DNA of 64,000 bases from Rhodococcus sp. KBS0724. Its GTDB lineage: Bacteria; Actinomycetota; Actinomycetes; Mycobacteriales; Mycobacteriaceae. Location of the stretch: positions 3,920,501 through 3,984,500 of the forward strand of contig NZ_VCBX02000001.1 of the NCBI RefSeq assembly GCF_005938745.2, read 5' to 3'. The notes under the pieces were generated by a model. That model searched no databases, was not told where the DNA came from, and was given only the letters and a program-made list of their open reading frames with translations. Positions 26,051 to 35,193 of this stretch are shown in pieces; the stretch's first letter is position 1; the number at the start of each line of letters is the position of its first letter. The translations under genes and the position numbers were made by a program.

Positions 26051-27395
26051 GGTCGACCCCTTGACGGTTGACGGAGATCGGGCTCTGTCGAGTTCCGGTG
26101 GTGCCTGCTGTGGCCGACGGCACGGCAAGCGGTCCGGAAGGGCTGGGGTGGAGAATCTCCAATACCCACGTCCCGACACCGATTAGCGCAATCACCATGC
26201 CGAGCACGCACATCCCCAGCCACCCTACGACCGGGTACAGCGCCGCCGTCAACGCTGAGGCGACGGTGCTGCCGGCGAATGCGGAAACCATAAGGGCTGT
26301 CGTCACCCTGCTCCGAGCATGCGGGGCTCGGTGGTAAATCGCGCTCTGGTGGCTGATCAACAAGGACTGCTGAGCTAAGTTGAGCACCACGATTCCAGCA
26401 ACCAGCGCGATCAAGCCACCCAGTCCGCCCATGTCGGCGATGGCGAGCACAGGCCAGCTGACGGTCAGCAGGATCAATCCGCCCGTAGTCACCTGACGGC
26501 CGCGCCCGCGGTCGGCGAGCCTACCGGCACCCATCGCGGCGAAAGCTCCGACGACCCCGGCCAGTCCGAACAATCCGATGGCCGCGGGCCCATACGCATA
26601 CGGCTCGTCGGCCAGCAGGAACGACGACGCGGTCCAGAGAACGGTGAAGCAGCCCATACCGGCCGCTGCCAAGACCATGCGCCTGCGAAGCAGAGATTCG
26701 GAACGCACCAACGTCAGCACGGAGCGCAGAAGTTGAGGATAAGTAGTGTGCTCCGAGGGTGGTACGGGGTCCAGGACCAGCCGCAACACAACTGCCAGGA
26801 CTGCCATCAGGACCGCGGCGAAGACGTACACCAGATGCCAATCGCCGATTTCGGCAAGCAGCCCGGCGATTGTCCGCGCAATCATGATTCCGATGAGCAG
26901 ACCGCTCGTCACTGTGCCTACCACTGCCCCACGCTGGTGGCTCGGCGCCAGCGACGCGGCCAGCGGCACAACGATTTGCGCCACCGCAGAAGTAACCCCG
27001 ACCACCGCGATCGCGGCGAGCAGCGATGCGAGTGCCGGGGACGCGGCCGCACCGAGGAGAGCGGCGGCACTCGCGCCGAGCAGCACAGTCACCAGGCGAC
27101 GCCGTTCGAGCACATCACCCAGAGGCACCAAGAGCGCCAATGACAGCGCATAGCCGACCTGCGAGACAGTAACCACCAGTCCACTGGCCCCCTGGGACAC
27201 CCCGAGCGACTGCGCAATCACCGGGAGCAACGGCTGGGCGTAGTAGATGTTCGCCACTGCCGCGCCACAGACCACCGCCAGCAACAATACGGTCGCCTGA
27301 CTCAAAGCCTTTGGGCCACTGGATAATTCCTCCATATCCAAGGTCGCTGAGCGAGTTCGGACCGTTTCACTCTCACCTATATCTGGATCAGTCAT
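26043..27395 (-). CDS. MFS transporter, first gene of a minus-strand operon
   Basis: A 450-residue protein with about 12 hydrophobic segments. ATG 27395 (MTDPDIGESE) is chosen over the longer frame, which reads through promoter-like DNA. VANIYYAQPLLPVIAQSLG and YALSLALLVPLGDVLERRRLV closely resemble the MFS protein encoded at 12914-14137, making these paralogues. The next gene overlaps it by 8 bp. Together they head a likely operon MFS - D-2-hydroxyacid dehydrogenase - MBL - AKR - TetR. Substrate unknown. Confidence 0.87.
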   Translation of the reverse strand: MTDPDIGESETVRTRSATLDMEELSSGPKALSQATVLLLAVVCGAAVANIYYAQPLLPVIAQSLGVSQGASGLVVTVSQVGYALSLALLVPLGDVLERRRLVTVLLGASAAALLGAAASPALASLLAAIAVVGVTSAVAQIVVPLAASLAPSHQRGAVVGTVTSGLLIGIMIARTIAGLLAEIGDWHLVYVFAAVLMAVLAVVLRLVLDPVPPSEHTTYPQLLRSVLTLVRSESLLRRRMVLAAAGMGCFTVLWTASSFLLADEPYAYGPAAIGLFGLAGVVGAFAAMGAGRLADRGRGRQVTTGGLILLTVSWPVLAIADMGGLGGLIALVAGIVVLNLAQQSLLISHQSAIYHRAPHARSRVTTALMVSAFAGSTVASALTAALYPVVGWLGMCVLGMVIALIGVGTWVLEILHPSPSGPLAVPSATAGTTGTRQSPISVNRQGVDRV

Positions 27396-27937
27396 TCCGT
27401 AATAGTTGCCGTCACAAGTCCGACGGTCAAGCCTTTTGCGGATCAATCAATCCATAAGTGAGTAGAGTCACTGTCCAGACCGCTTCGAACGAGACGCGGC
27501 CACATCGACTACTTCTCGACTCGTTCGATCCGGCAACTGCCCAGTACGGCTCGGATCAGACGACGCCTGGCCGGGGTTCGGATACCAGCCACACCGTTCC
27601 ACGAAGGCGTCATGTTCATGGAAGTTCAGATCAGCGACGCGAACGCTTACCCCGAGATTTGCGAACCGCCGGCCTCGGATCCTTGTTCGCAACTTCCGAC
27701 AACAAGAACTCGTCACTCAACGCACACCACAATATTCGCGTACACGTCATCATCCGCTGCGGGTTGGCAGGCCGTCCGCGACGAACATCGCGTGGGCATC
27801 CCCCGAGGACGCGCAGCGACCTGGAAAACTCAAACTCCTGCTATGCGGGATTCTGCACACCCCAAGAGTTTTGAGCCGTGACCGCAACCCAAAACAACGT
27901 CCACAACGCGGCCTAGGGCTGGTCTTCGCCTCCTGGG
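27396..27937. other. Intergenic region, no convincing gene
   Basis: This 542-bp gap separates the MFS operon promoter from the end of the marR gene. It holds an AATCCATAA motif near 27449 and several overlapping open frames of up to 138 codons, none with recognisable domains, a ribosome site or biased codon use. Confidence 0.5.
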
Positions 27938-28381
27938 CTATAGGCCGAGGCCACGCTCATTTGCCTCCGCCTTGAGCAGGCGGACAGTGAGTGCGAGCCA
28001 GCGTGCCCGCTCCGGCCCGGTCAAGGCCGCGAAGGTATTTTCCACGTCGCTCTCGAACCGGGAGCTCGCAGCGTCGATCAAGGCTCGACCGGCAGGCTCC
28101 AGACGCACACGAACCGCCCGCCCGTCCTGCTCATGCTGCGTGCGGGTTACGAAACCGCTGCGCTCGGCGCGGATCACCAGACCGCTCACGCTGGATTTAT
28201 CTACACCCAGATGCACTGTGAGTTCGTTGATGGTCGGTTCGCGGTCACGCAGGATGCCCAGTAGACGCATCTGCTGAATCGACAGCCCCGCCTCCGAAGC
28301 GCGCGCTTCCATACGCGCGTTCGTCACGAACGAGAGCCGCCCCAGAACCTCGGCCTCGGACAGTTCGCTCTCTTCACTCAC
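27938..28381 (-). CDS. MarR-family regulator
   Basis: A 147-residue winged-helix protein starting at GTG 28381. The recognition region is INELTVHLGVDKSSVSGLVIRAERSGFV and the wing is EQDGRAVRVRLEPAGRAL. It diverges from an alcohol dehydrogenase-like gene at 28452. The 70-bp gap holds a 41-bp near-perfect inverted repeat that must overlap both promoters. It is therefore almost certainly an autorepressor that also controls the dehydrogenase and responds to a small phenolic or carbonyl ligand. Confidence 0.87.
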   Translation of the reverse strand: MSEESELSEAEVLGRLSFVTNARMEARASEAGLSIQQMRLLGILRDREPTINELTVHLGVDKSSVSGLVIRAERSGFVTRTQHEQDGRAVRVRLEPAGRALIDAASSRFESDVENTFAALTGPERARWLALTVRLLKAEANERGLGL

Positions 28382-28397
28382 GTCACCAGTCTAGCAA

Positions 28398-28438
28398 TAG
28401 TACGTCGCACGCACTATATTAGTGCGTGTCACGTACTA
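28398..28438. promoter_or_regulatory. 41-bp inverted-repeat operator between marR and dehydrogenase
   Basis: Two 19-bp arms (28398-28416 and 28420-28438) are inverted with 17 of 19 matches around a 3-base centre. Each arm begins or ends with TAGTACGT and carries CACGCACTA. The arrangement covers the gap between divergent starts and fits MarR dimers bound side by side. Confidence 0.75.
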
Positions 28439-28451
28439 ACTAGGAGATTTC

Positions 28452-29405
28452 ATGGAACACATCAATGCCGCCCTCATCGAGTCACTCGGAGAACCGCCGC
28501 GCTATCGGTCCGTCCCTGCGCCACAGGCTGATCCACACCATGAGGTGGCGGAGGTGCTCGCCGTCGGGATCCACCCGGTCACTCGGGCAATCGCCTCGGG
28601 TAGTCACTACGCCAGTTCGGGGACGCTCCCCTTCATCCCCGGCATCGACGGCGTCGTTCGCAGGGCAGATGGGTCACTCGCCTACGTCGGCGGCCCAGGC
28701 AGCGGCACGATGGCCGAGAGAATACTCATCAACCCTCGCTCCGCCGTCCCCCTGCCCGCGGACGCAGACCCCGCGACCGTGGCAGCCTCGATGAATCCGG
28801 CGATGTCGTCCTGGATTGCGCTTCACGCCCGTGTTCCGTTCAGGCCTGGCCAGTCAGTACTGGTGATCGGTGCCACCGGCGCCGCCGGATCAATCGCGAT
28901 CAAGGTCGCGCGCCATCTCGGAGCCGGACAAGTGATCGCGGCCGGCCGCAACCAAGAGCGCCTCCACCAACTCCTTTCCGAAGGGGCAGACAAGGTTGTT
29001 TCGCTTTCCCCGGACGATGACGTGACCACCGCGGCACTCGCCGGCGCCGCGGCCGACGTCGACATCGTCCTCGACTACGTATGGGGAGCGCCGACGGAAC
29101 TCGCCATGCGCGCCATCCTCGACGCGCGTACGGATCACACCCAACTGCTCGACTGGGTGCACATCGGTGGCACCGGAGGACCTACGATCACGCTTGACGG
29201 TTCCGATCTCCGGTCAAATGCCCTTCGGCTCAGCGGAAGCGGATTCGGCTCCATCGACATGCAGCACGCCGGTCTGCCCGAGCTCGCCTCGGCCGTCGCT
29301 TCGGGCGCATTGACGATCCGCCCGCGCCCCGCCGCCCTCGTAGACATCGAAGAAGCATGGACGTATCAGAACTCGCCAGGCGAGAGGACCGTCATCATTC
29401 CCTGA
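28452..29405 (+). CDS. Zinc-type alcohol dehydrogenase/quinone oxidoreductase-like protein
   Basis: A 317-residue medium-chain reductase with TAGGAG before ATG 28452. It has a GroES-like N-terminal domain (PFIPGIDGVVRRADG), the NADP-binding motif VLVIGATGAAGSIAIKVARHLGA, and no structural-zinc cysteine cluster, so it is probably a zinc-free quinone/enone reductase. It is controlled by the divergent MarR protein through the large inverted repeat. The substrate is likely an electrophilic enone or quinone. Confidence 0.87.
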   Translation: MEHINAALIESLGEPPRYRSVPAPQADPHHEVAEVLAVGIHPVTRAIASGSHYASSGTLPFIPGIDGVVRRADGSLAYVGGPGSGTMAERILINPRSAVPLPADADPATVAASMNPAMSSWIALHARVPFRPGQSVLVIGATGAAGSIAIKVARHLGAGQVIAAGRNQERLHQLLSEGADKVVSLSPDDDVTTAALAGAAADVDIVLDYVWGAPTELAMRAILDARTDHTQLLDWVHIGGTGGPTITLDGSDLRSNALRLSGSGFGSIDMQHAGLPELASAVASGALTIRPRPAALVDIEEAWTYQNSPGERTVIIP

Positions 29406-29606
29406 CCTGCATTGTCTGCCGCTTCAGATGTCTACGATGACAATTGGTCGCGATGACGTTCAACGGCGCCTTGACGCCTCTGCTGACGCGCAGGCCGACC
29501 CGGCACACATGTGAAATCGAAACTGGGCGTAGGCTCCGAAATCGCAACCTCGCATGGAAGATGTTACTGCGGAGCATCTTTCATCGAGCGGTCCACCGGG
29601 TGGTCG

Positions 29607-30587
29607 TCAGAGTGTTACAACGATCTTGCCAACCTGCTGCCCCTGATCGAGGTAGTGGTGCGCGTCAACAATGTCGTCGAGACGGAATACTTTGTCAACG
29701 GTCGGTTTGAGCGCACCAGTTCGGATACCGGCAGACAGGAATGTCGCGATACGATGCACCACCTCGCTGTCGAGGACATGCTCGAAGCTCATGTAGCCGA
29801 AGATGGTCAGGGGCCAGTTCATGGGAAACTCCGCGGGACGGGGGTCCAACCAGCCCACCGCTACCAGGGTGCCACCGAACTTCGCAACCTTGGCCAGATC
29901 GACCAGCCCGGGTCCCATGACCGAGTCCAGAATGATGTCCGCTCCAGCCCCGTGGGTGTATTCGCGAACCACGTCAACCACGTCGTCGCGGTCGGTAGCG
30001 ACGGCCACAGCGGCACCGGCCGCCAACAGGATGTCTTTCTTCGCAGCGTGCCGGGTGATCGCGATGGGGATCGCGCCGATCAGGTTGGCGATCTGAATGG
30101 CAGCCAAGCCGACCGCGCTGGAGGCGGCTGTGATCACGACATGGTCGCCGGGTTGCATCTTGGCTTTCTCGACGAGCGCACCGTAAGCGGTGGAATACGC
30201 CACCCACAGCGCGGCAGCGCTGGTGGCGTCCAACCCCTCGGGCCGCGCGATGACCGCGTTGGCCGGCATCAACACATACTCGGCGTACGTCCCGTTGACG
30301 TCCATATCGGGTACTGCTGTGACGATGACCGCATCGCCAACGCTGAACCCCTCCACTGCCGAACCCACAGCATCGACTAGTCCTGTGCCTTCACAGCCAA
30401 GTCGGCTCCGCGGTAAATGAACAGGACCGGGATAGGAACCTGAACGCATCATCTGGTCCAAACGGTTGATACCGATAGCCTCGATCTTTATCCTCAGCTC
30501 GCCCGCAGCGGGGACTGCGACCGGCTCTTCGACGATCTGCAGGACTTCTGGACCACCGAACTCGTTGAACACGACAACTCGGGACAT
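29607..30587 (-). CDS. Zinc-type alcohol dehydrogenase-like quinone reductase
   Basis: A 326-residue medium-chain reductase. ATG 30587 begins MSRVVVFNEFGGPEVLQIVEEP, the typical QOR start; the upstream extension is non-homologous. Further motifs are GINRLDQMMRSGSY, CEGTGLVDAVGSAVEGF, VVITAASSAVGLAAIQIA and the C-terminal LDQGQQVGKIVVTL. It probably reduces quinones or enones with NADPH. It diverges from an HxlR regulator at 30707, a classical quinone-sensing arrangement. Confidence 0.9.
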   Translation of the reverse strand: MSRVVVFNEFGGPEVLQIVEEPVAVPAAGELRIKIEAIGINRLDQMMRSGSYPGPVHLPRSRLGCEGTGLVDAVGSAVEGFSVGDAVIVTAVPDMDVNGTYAEYVLMPANAVIARPEGLDATSAAALWVAYSTAYGALVEKAKMQPGDHVVITAASSAVGLAAIQIANLIGAIPIAITRHAAKKDILLAAGAAVAVATDRDDVVDVVREYTHGAGADIILDSVMGPGLVDLAKVAKFGGTLVAVGWLDPRPAEFPMNWPLTIFGYMSFEHVLDSEVVHRIATFLSAGIRTGALKPTVDKVFRLDDIVDAHHYLDQGQQVGKIVVTL

Positions 30588-30706
30588 GGGAAGGACTCCA
30601 ATTCTCTTTGCGCGGTGTGTCAGTGGCGAAGGATCAGCTTCCGTTCGGCTGACCCGACTGCACGCCGACAACGCTACTGAGCCGACGGTTACCTCCTGGT
30701 ACCTTC

Positions 30707-31093
30707 ATGGACATGGATCCGATGACTGGAGATGTTCTATTCGTCGACTGCCCCGCCCGTCTGGCAATCGAGATCATCGCCGACAAATGGTCCGTCGTCG
30801 TGGTGTTCGCACTCAGTCAACAACCGTGCCGCCACAGTGAACTCGTCGATCGCATCGGTGGCATCTCGCGAAAGGTGCTCACCCAGACGCTGCGCAAACT
30901 CCAGGGATATGGGCTCGTCGAACACCAGTCCAGCACCACTACGCCGACACTCAGTAAGTACCAGCTCACCGAACTAGGCCGGACGTTGATCGAGCCCATC
31001 GAGGTCCTCACGGAATGGGCCCGAATGCACGGCGAAGCCGTCGCCGACTTCCAAGAGTCCGAACAGGCTCGACCCCTTGGTGAACAGCGTTGA
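30707..31093 (+). CDS. HxlR-family regulator
   Basis: A 128-residue winged-helix protein with the signature CPARLAIEIIADKWSVVVVFAL, the recognition part GGISRKVLTQTLRKLQGYGLVE and the wing SKYQLTELGRTL. The N-terminal Cys before the first helix is the usual thiol sensor. It diverges from the quinone reductase gene (29607-30587), which it most likely controls. Confidence 0.87.
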   Translation: MDMDPMTGDVLFVDCPARLAIEIIADKWSVVVVFALSQQPCRHSELVDRIGGISRKVLTQTLRKLQGYGLVEHQSSTTTPTLSKYQLTELGRTLIEPIEVLTEWARMHGEAVADFQESEQARPLGEQR

Positions 31094-31291
31094 ATTCCGT
31101 TACCCGAAAACGATATTGAACAATCTCATTTCTGCTCGAACGCCCTCGACTCCCCTACCCCGGCGCCGGTTCTCTGCAGATAGCTTGTCCCGCTACTGTT
31201 TCCGGACGGCAGCAGGCGCCCCGGGTGGCGCAGGGCACAGTCGAACTCTAGTGGAAGGCCACCGCCTGCGATCATTCGCTGCCTCACGCTG

Positions 31292-32068
31292 TCACGATCC
31301 GTTCTCCAAGCGTTCCCGGTAAACGAGGAGCTGGTGCCCGGGCGCACTCGACACACCAAAAGCGTGGAAATCGATTGTCAGAAGACCTCGTTCGTGATGA
31401 AACAGTTCCTTTGTTTCGTACGTCTTCGGCTGAACGTCGTGCATGGCCCAGAACGCCGGAAATTCCGGACTGTTCCGACGCAATTTCTCGATGAGTTCAC
31501 GAAACCTCGCCGGAGTAGCTCCGAAATCAGCGCTAGCCCGTAAATTCGCCACAGTAGAACGCGCCGACGCTTCCCAATCAACGAAGAACGAGCGCCCAAA
31601 TGGGTCGAGAAGCACCATCTCCAGAAGATTCCTTCTTGCATCGAATCCACTGAACAAGTCCTCAGCGTGCGCGTTGAGCGCGATGACATCGAGGACGGGA
31701 TCAAGGACAATTGCTCCTGCCTCCTGCCATGTCTGAAGCAGCATGAGAAGTTCCTGGGGCACAGGAGGGTTCACAGCCTCGCCATCGAGTTTCCATGCGA
31801 CACCGGCGAGGGTGTAGAGATGTCGTTGCTCATCGAGCGTGAGCCTCAGCGTGCGCGCCAAGGACGCGAGGATCTGTTCGGAAGGGTGACGTTCCCGCCC
31901 CTGCTCCATACGCCGGTAGTAGTCCACGCTGATGTCGGCATCCATCGCTACCTCGTCGCGCCGAAGGCCCGGAACGCGTCGATGCCCGACAAGTGGAATG
32001 CCGAGCAATTCGGGCTGAACCCTTGCGCGTCGGGTCTGGAGGAATTGTCCCAAGTCTGCATGCGGCAT
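31292..32068 (-). CDS. MmyB-like helix-turn-helix regulator
   Basis: A 258-residue protein. The N-terminal XRE-type HTH contains LRRDEVAMDADISVDYYRRMEQGRERHPSEQIL and LARTLRLTLDEQRHLYTLAG. The C-terminal MmyB ligand-binding domain (fatty-acid-binding PAS-like fold) contains VLDVIALNAHAEDLFSGF and ends DFHAFGVSSAPGHQLLVY. It diverges from an SDR gene starting 97 bp away. This MmyB/SDR pairing is very common in actinobacteria and implies control of the SDR gene. Confidence 0.9.
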   Translation of the reverse strand: MPHADLGQFLQTRRARVQPELLGIPLVGHRRVPGLRRDEVAMDADISVDYYRRMEQGRERHPSEQILASLARTLRLTLDEQRHLYTLAGVAWKLDGEAVNPPVPQELLMLLQTWQEAGAIVLDPVLDVIALNAHAEDLFSGFDARRNLLEMVLLDPFGRSFFVDWEASARSTVANLRASADFGATPARFRELIEKLRRNSPEFPAFWAMHDVQPKTYETKELFHHERGLLTIDFHAFGVSSAPGHQLLVYRERLENGS

Positions 32069-32165
32069 GGTCGAAGCTTACGGCCGGACGACAATCCGAC
32101 CTCCCTTGTGAGGGTGGCCCTGTCGCGGCCTCCCTCACTGACCGTCGGACACGCAGGCTGGTGAT

Positions 32166-32969
32166 GTGAACACAACACAGCAGACCACCAGCACCGCCCA
32201 GATCATCGCCGGGACACCCCTCGCCGGCCGAGTCGCCGTCGTCACCGGAGCCTCCAGCGGCATCGGTGCCGCCACCGCGCAGCGCTTCGCCGAACTCGGC
32301 GCCACAGTCGCTCTCATCGCCCGCCGCGGCGACCGCATCGATGCACTGGAAGATCACATTCGCGCCAATGGCGGCACAGCTCTTGCACTTCCGACCGACA
32401 TCACCGACCGCGACGCCGTCCTTGCGACCGCGAATCGGATCGCCAACGAACTCGGCACAGTTGACCTTCTCTTCGCCAACGCAGGTGTGCAGCTCATCTC
32501 CGGAATCAGCGACCTCGCCGTCGCGGACTGGGAGGCTCAAATCGATCTCAACATCAAAGGCACAATGAACACCATCGCGGCGTTCGTCGGCCCATTGCAA
32601 GCGGCCGCCGCATCAGGAGGACCGGCAGACCTCATCGTCACATCCTCAACCGCCGCCGTCCGATATCTCGAAGGATTCCAGGTGTACTCGGCCACCAAGG
32701 CGTACCTCACGCAGCTCACCCGACTGCTCCGAATGGAACTCGGCAGAAAGAAGATCCGCGTTTCCGCCATCGAACCAGGCATGGTCGACACCGAACTCCC
32801 CGACCATGTAACCGACACCTCTGCAAGCAAGCTCATGGCTGACCTCATCGAACAGATCGACGTGCTGCAGTCCGAGGACATCGCCGAAGCTGTTGCATTC
32901 ATCGCTTCCGTGCCCAAGCACGTGAACCTCACCGAAATCCACATCCTCCCTACGGAACAGGCCATCTGA
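32166..32969 (+). CDS. Short-chain dehydrogenase/reductase
   Basis: A 267-residue classical SDR starting at GTG 32166. Cofactor motif TGASSGIG, structural NAG in FANAG, active-site Ser in TSSTAAV and catalytic YSATK (Tyr174, Lys178). The C-terminal IASVPKHVNLTEIHILPTEQ matches the YdfG-like family acting on 3-hydroxy acids or small carbonyls. It is probably regulated by the divergent MmyB protein. Confidence 0.9.
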   Translation: MNTTQQTTSTAQIIAGTPLAGRVAVVTGASSGIGAATAQRFAELGATVALIARRGDRIDALEDHIRANGGTALALPTDITDRDAVLATANRIANELGTVDLLFANAGVQLISGISDLAVADWEAQIDLNIKGTMNTIAAFVGPLQAAAASGGPADLIVTSSTAAVRYLEGFQVYSATKAYLTQLTRLLRMELGRKKIRVSAIEPGMVDTELPDHVTDTSASKLMADLIEQIDVLQSEDIAEAVAFIASVPKHVNLTEIHILPTEQAI

Positions 32970-33133
32970 CCCGGAATTGAGCATGTCGGGTGGGGCGACA
33001 CCTCACGCGTCTCCTCACCCGACACGTCCCGAAACTTCGGTTGTCCCGAGTACTGATCAGACTGCCTGCACTTTCGCCGCATCAACGCCTGCGGCGGCTC
33101 GCGAACCCTCAACGAGCGGTGAGCTATCAACCG

Positions 33134-33349
33134 TTAAACAGCGTCGAGAACACTCACGTAGTTTGCAACCGCCGGCCCACCCATGTTGTGCACCACACTG
33201 CGGCGAGCAGAGCCCAGCTGCATGGCCCCGACGGTGCAGCTGAGTTGCATTGCCGCCAGAACATGTTGGGAAACTCCCGTTGCGCCCACCGGATGCCCCT
33301 TGGATTTGAGACCACCGGATAGGCTGACGGATAGCCGACCACCCGGCAG
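33134..33349 (-). pseudogene. Thiolase C-terminal remnant
   Basis: The minus strand encodes SGGLKSKGHPVGATGVSQHV, AAMQLSCTVGAMQL and VVHNMGGPAVANYVSVLDAV. These match the last about 70 residues of a SCP-x/acetyl-CoA acetyltransferase-type thiolase, including the GHPVGATG active-site loop. The other about 320 residues are absent, so this is a deletion remnant. Confidence 0.75.
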
Positions 33350-33383
33350 CACTGTGCCGTCGTGCTGGTGGCGCCGGAATTCC

Positions 33384-33570
33384 CGCTTTCTACAGGCCAC
33401 CGGGGTCGCAACCGAAGTCGTCGATGGGAAACCCCACGCCGATTTCGACGGCCGAACCTACGCGCACTCGAACGCGGAATCGTCGCGGACGTCGCACTTG
33501 TGCGTACACACATCTCGGACGCTGACGGCAACCCCACGAACTTCGGAGTGCGCCGTTCAGCGTCGGCGGT
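33384..33570 (+). pseudogene. 3-oxoacid CoA-transferase subunit A remnant
   Basis: One frame gives RFLQATGVATEVVDGKPHAD and FDGRTYA. After a shift near 33450 another frame continues LERGIVADVALVRTHISDAD. This is the middle of a 3-oxoadipate/3-oxoacid CoA-transferase alpha subunit (PcaI/ScoA type). Both ends are missing. It lies about 35 bp from the thiolase remnant, head-to-head. Confidence 0.7.
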
Positions 33571-33681
33571 CATTCCCCGACGTCCCAGAACCGCCCGAAA
33601 GTCGTTCGACGATTCAAGGTTTGCGTCTCATGTCCATACATTTCGTTCACTGATAGTAGACATTTGGGTTAGAATCATCCG

Positions 33682-34265
33682 ATGACTGCTTCGGACTCGA
33701 TCGACACGCACCGCAACACCGGCGATCCCGCGACAGGGTCGCGAGCGATACGCCCACTGGTCTGGATCTCGAATGAGTCATCGCCAAACAAGTTCGCGCA
33801 CTGTGGCGTTCGACAGGTCTGTCAGCAGGCAACATGGCGGCGAAGGTCGGTGTTCCGAAGGCAATGTCGACAAAAATCTGTTCCGCAGAGCTGACCCGAC
33901 GCGTGAAGCCGTCTATGTCGAGGCCGGCCGCGACGCAGGGATCGCGGGGCGTGGAACCCGGGTGGGCCACCGTGATCGACACCAGCAAAGTGCCTCCTCC
34001 ATTCCGGCATCCGGGTACCGAAATCCTCTATATGTTCGAAGGCGTCACGGTGTGTGGCCACGGAGAATCCGAATACACACTGCGCCGCAATGATTCACTG
34101 CTTCTCGACGGTGAGGGCCTGCACGGTCCACCCGATTTGGTCCGACTGCCGATCAAATTCCTGGCAGTAACCGCCTACCCGATCATCACGAGGACTGAAC
34201 CGGCTTCAACATCGAAGCGCCCTCGGCTGCAAGGAGCCTTACAGTGCCACTCCCCACCGAACTGA
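33682..34265 (+). pseudogene. Degenerate XRE-cupin regulator, paralogue of the gene at 40793
   Basis: Three blocks match the intact regulator at 40793-41443 in order. An HTH block (VIAKQVRALWRSTGLSAGNM, then AAKVGVPKAMSTKI) starts at 33777. A middle block, FRRADPTREAVYVEAGRDAG, is in another frame. A cupin block (FRHPGTEILYMFEG and SLLLDGEGLHGPPDL) returns to the first frame. About 30 and 25 residues are missing at the two junctions, with frame changes. It overlaps the hutD start by 22 bp. The remaining open frame lacks the recognition helix end and cannot make a normal regulator. Confidence 0.75.
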
Positions 34266-34804
34266 TCCGGCGCGGAGACCGCCGACGAGTACCGTGGAAA
34301 AACGGCGCGGGCGTGACCGACGAGATCGCAGTCGACGCCACGGTGGCACCTCGGTGGCGCGTGAGCGTCGCTGATCTCGGCGACGCCGCAACAGAGTTCT
34401 CCGCATTCGAGGGCCGCAGCCGCGTGTTCACCGTCATCGGCGCATACGGTGTCACGTTCGAATGGAGGGGCGGAACAACCGCGATCGAACCGCTGCAGCC
34501 GTTCGGCTTCGACGGCGAGAGAACCCCCAGGTGCATCCCGGATGGCACGACAAGTGCATTCAACGTCATGGTGGACCGACGTACGACGACAGCATCCGTG
34601 TCCGTGCACGACCTCGTCGACTCTACTGTGGACACGGATATACACGCTGTCACCGTCTTCTACGTGCACAGCGGCCGTGTCGAAGCCGGATCTCGGTCGG
34701 CCGACGCAGGAGACTGCATCGTCATTCGCCTCGACTCGGTCGAAATCCGCGGGACCGGAAAGGTTCTCATCGCCGAAATTCGCGATCGGCCAATCCCAGG
34801 GTGA
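34244..34804 (+). CDS. hutD: HutD-family protein
   Basis: A 186-residue bicupin-like protein of the HutD/Ves family: LIRRGDRRRVPWKNGAGVTDEIAV at the N-terminus, WRVSVADLGDAATEFSAFEGRSRVFTVI, then FDGERTPRCIPDGTTSAFNVMV. In Pseudomonas HutD tunes the upper level of hut expression; its molecular activity is not settled. GTG 34244 is the start, overlapping the regulator remnant. It lies 16 kb from the hut enzymes, next to the gamma-glutamylmethylamide synthetase cluster, so it may serve either system. Confidence 0.82.
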   Translation: MPLPTELIRRGDRRRVPWKNGAGVTDEIAVDATVAPRWRVSVADLGDAATEFSAFEGRSRVFTVIGAYGVTFEWRGGTTAIEPLQPFGFDGERTPRCIPDGTTSAFNVMVDRRTTTASVSVHDLVDSTVDTDIHAVTVFYVHSGRVEAGSRSADAGDCIVIRLDSVEIRGTGKVLIAEIRDRPIPG

Positions 34805-35193
34805 CACCTACAGCGATACGCCTCCGTTCGTGCACTACCATCGCATGCCCGAATTCCCCCCAGTTACCCGCAAGAGTGGCCCTCGACACGCAGGGCATCA
34901 TCGACGACGTCGGTTTTGGCATTTCCTCGAATCCGCGCGATACCCCTGGCATTCCGGCGGATGCCAATCGAAGCAGTCGCGTGAATCGGCCGGATGACGG
35001 TCGAAAACCTCACGCAGGCATTGCTATCCAAAAATCTCTGTCACGTCGAGCTGACAAAGACGTAACACGAATGACATAACCGATGTGTTTCATAGTGGAT
35101 AACAACGATTCATCCGCTGAAACAGTTTCGAACTACTTGGTCCGGCTTACCGGCCCACACCACAGAACTCTCCGCACCGAAAAGGATCGACAC
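34805..35193. other. Intergenic region and probable promoter of the 35-42.7 kb operon
   Basis: No gene is evident. Near 35130 a short dyad lies in CTGAAACAGTTTCG, about 70 bases before the FAD oxidoreductase start; it could be part of an operator for the XRE-cupin regulator. An alternative in-frame extension of the next gene from 35083 shows no homology. Confidence 0.4.

Noticed and set aside
27458..27874. 138-codon frame between the MFS operon and marR
   Set aside because: No ribosome site, no domain, and composition like random high-GC translation.
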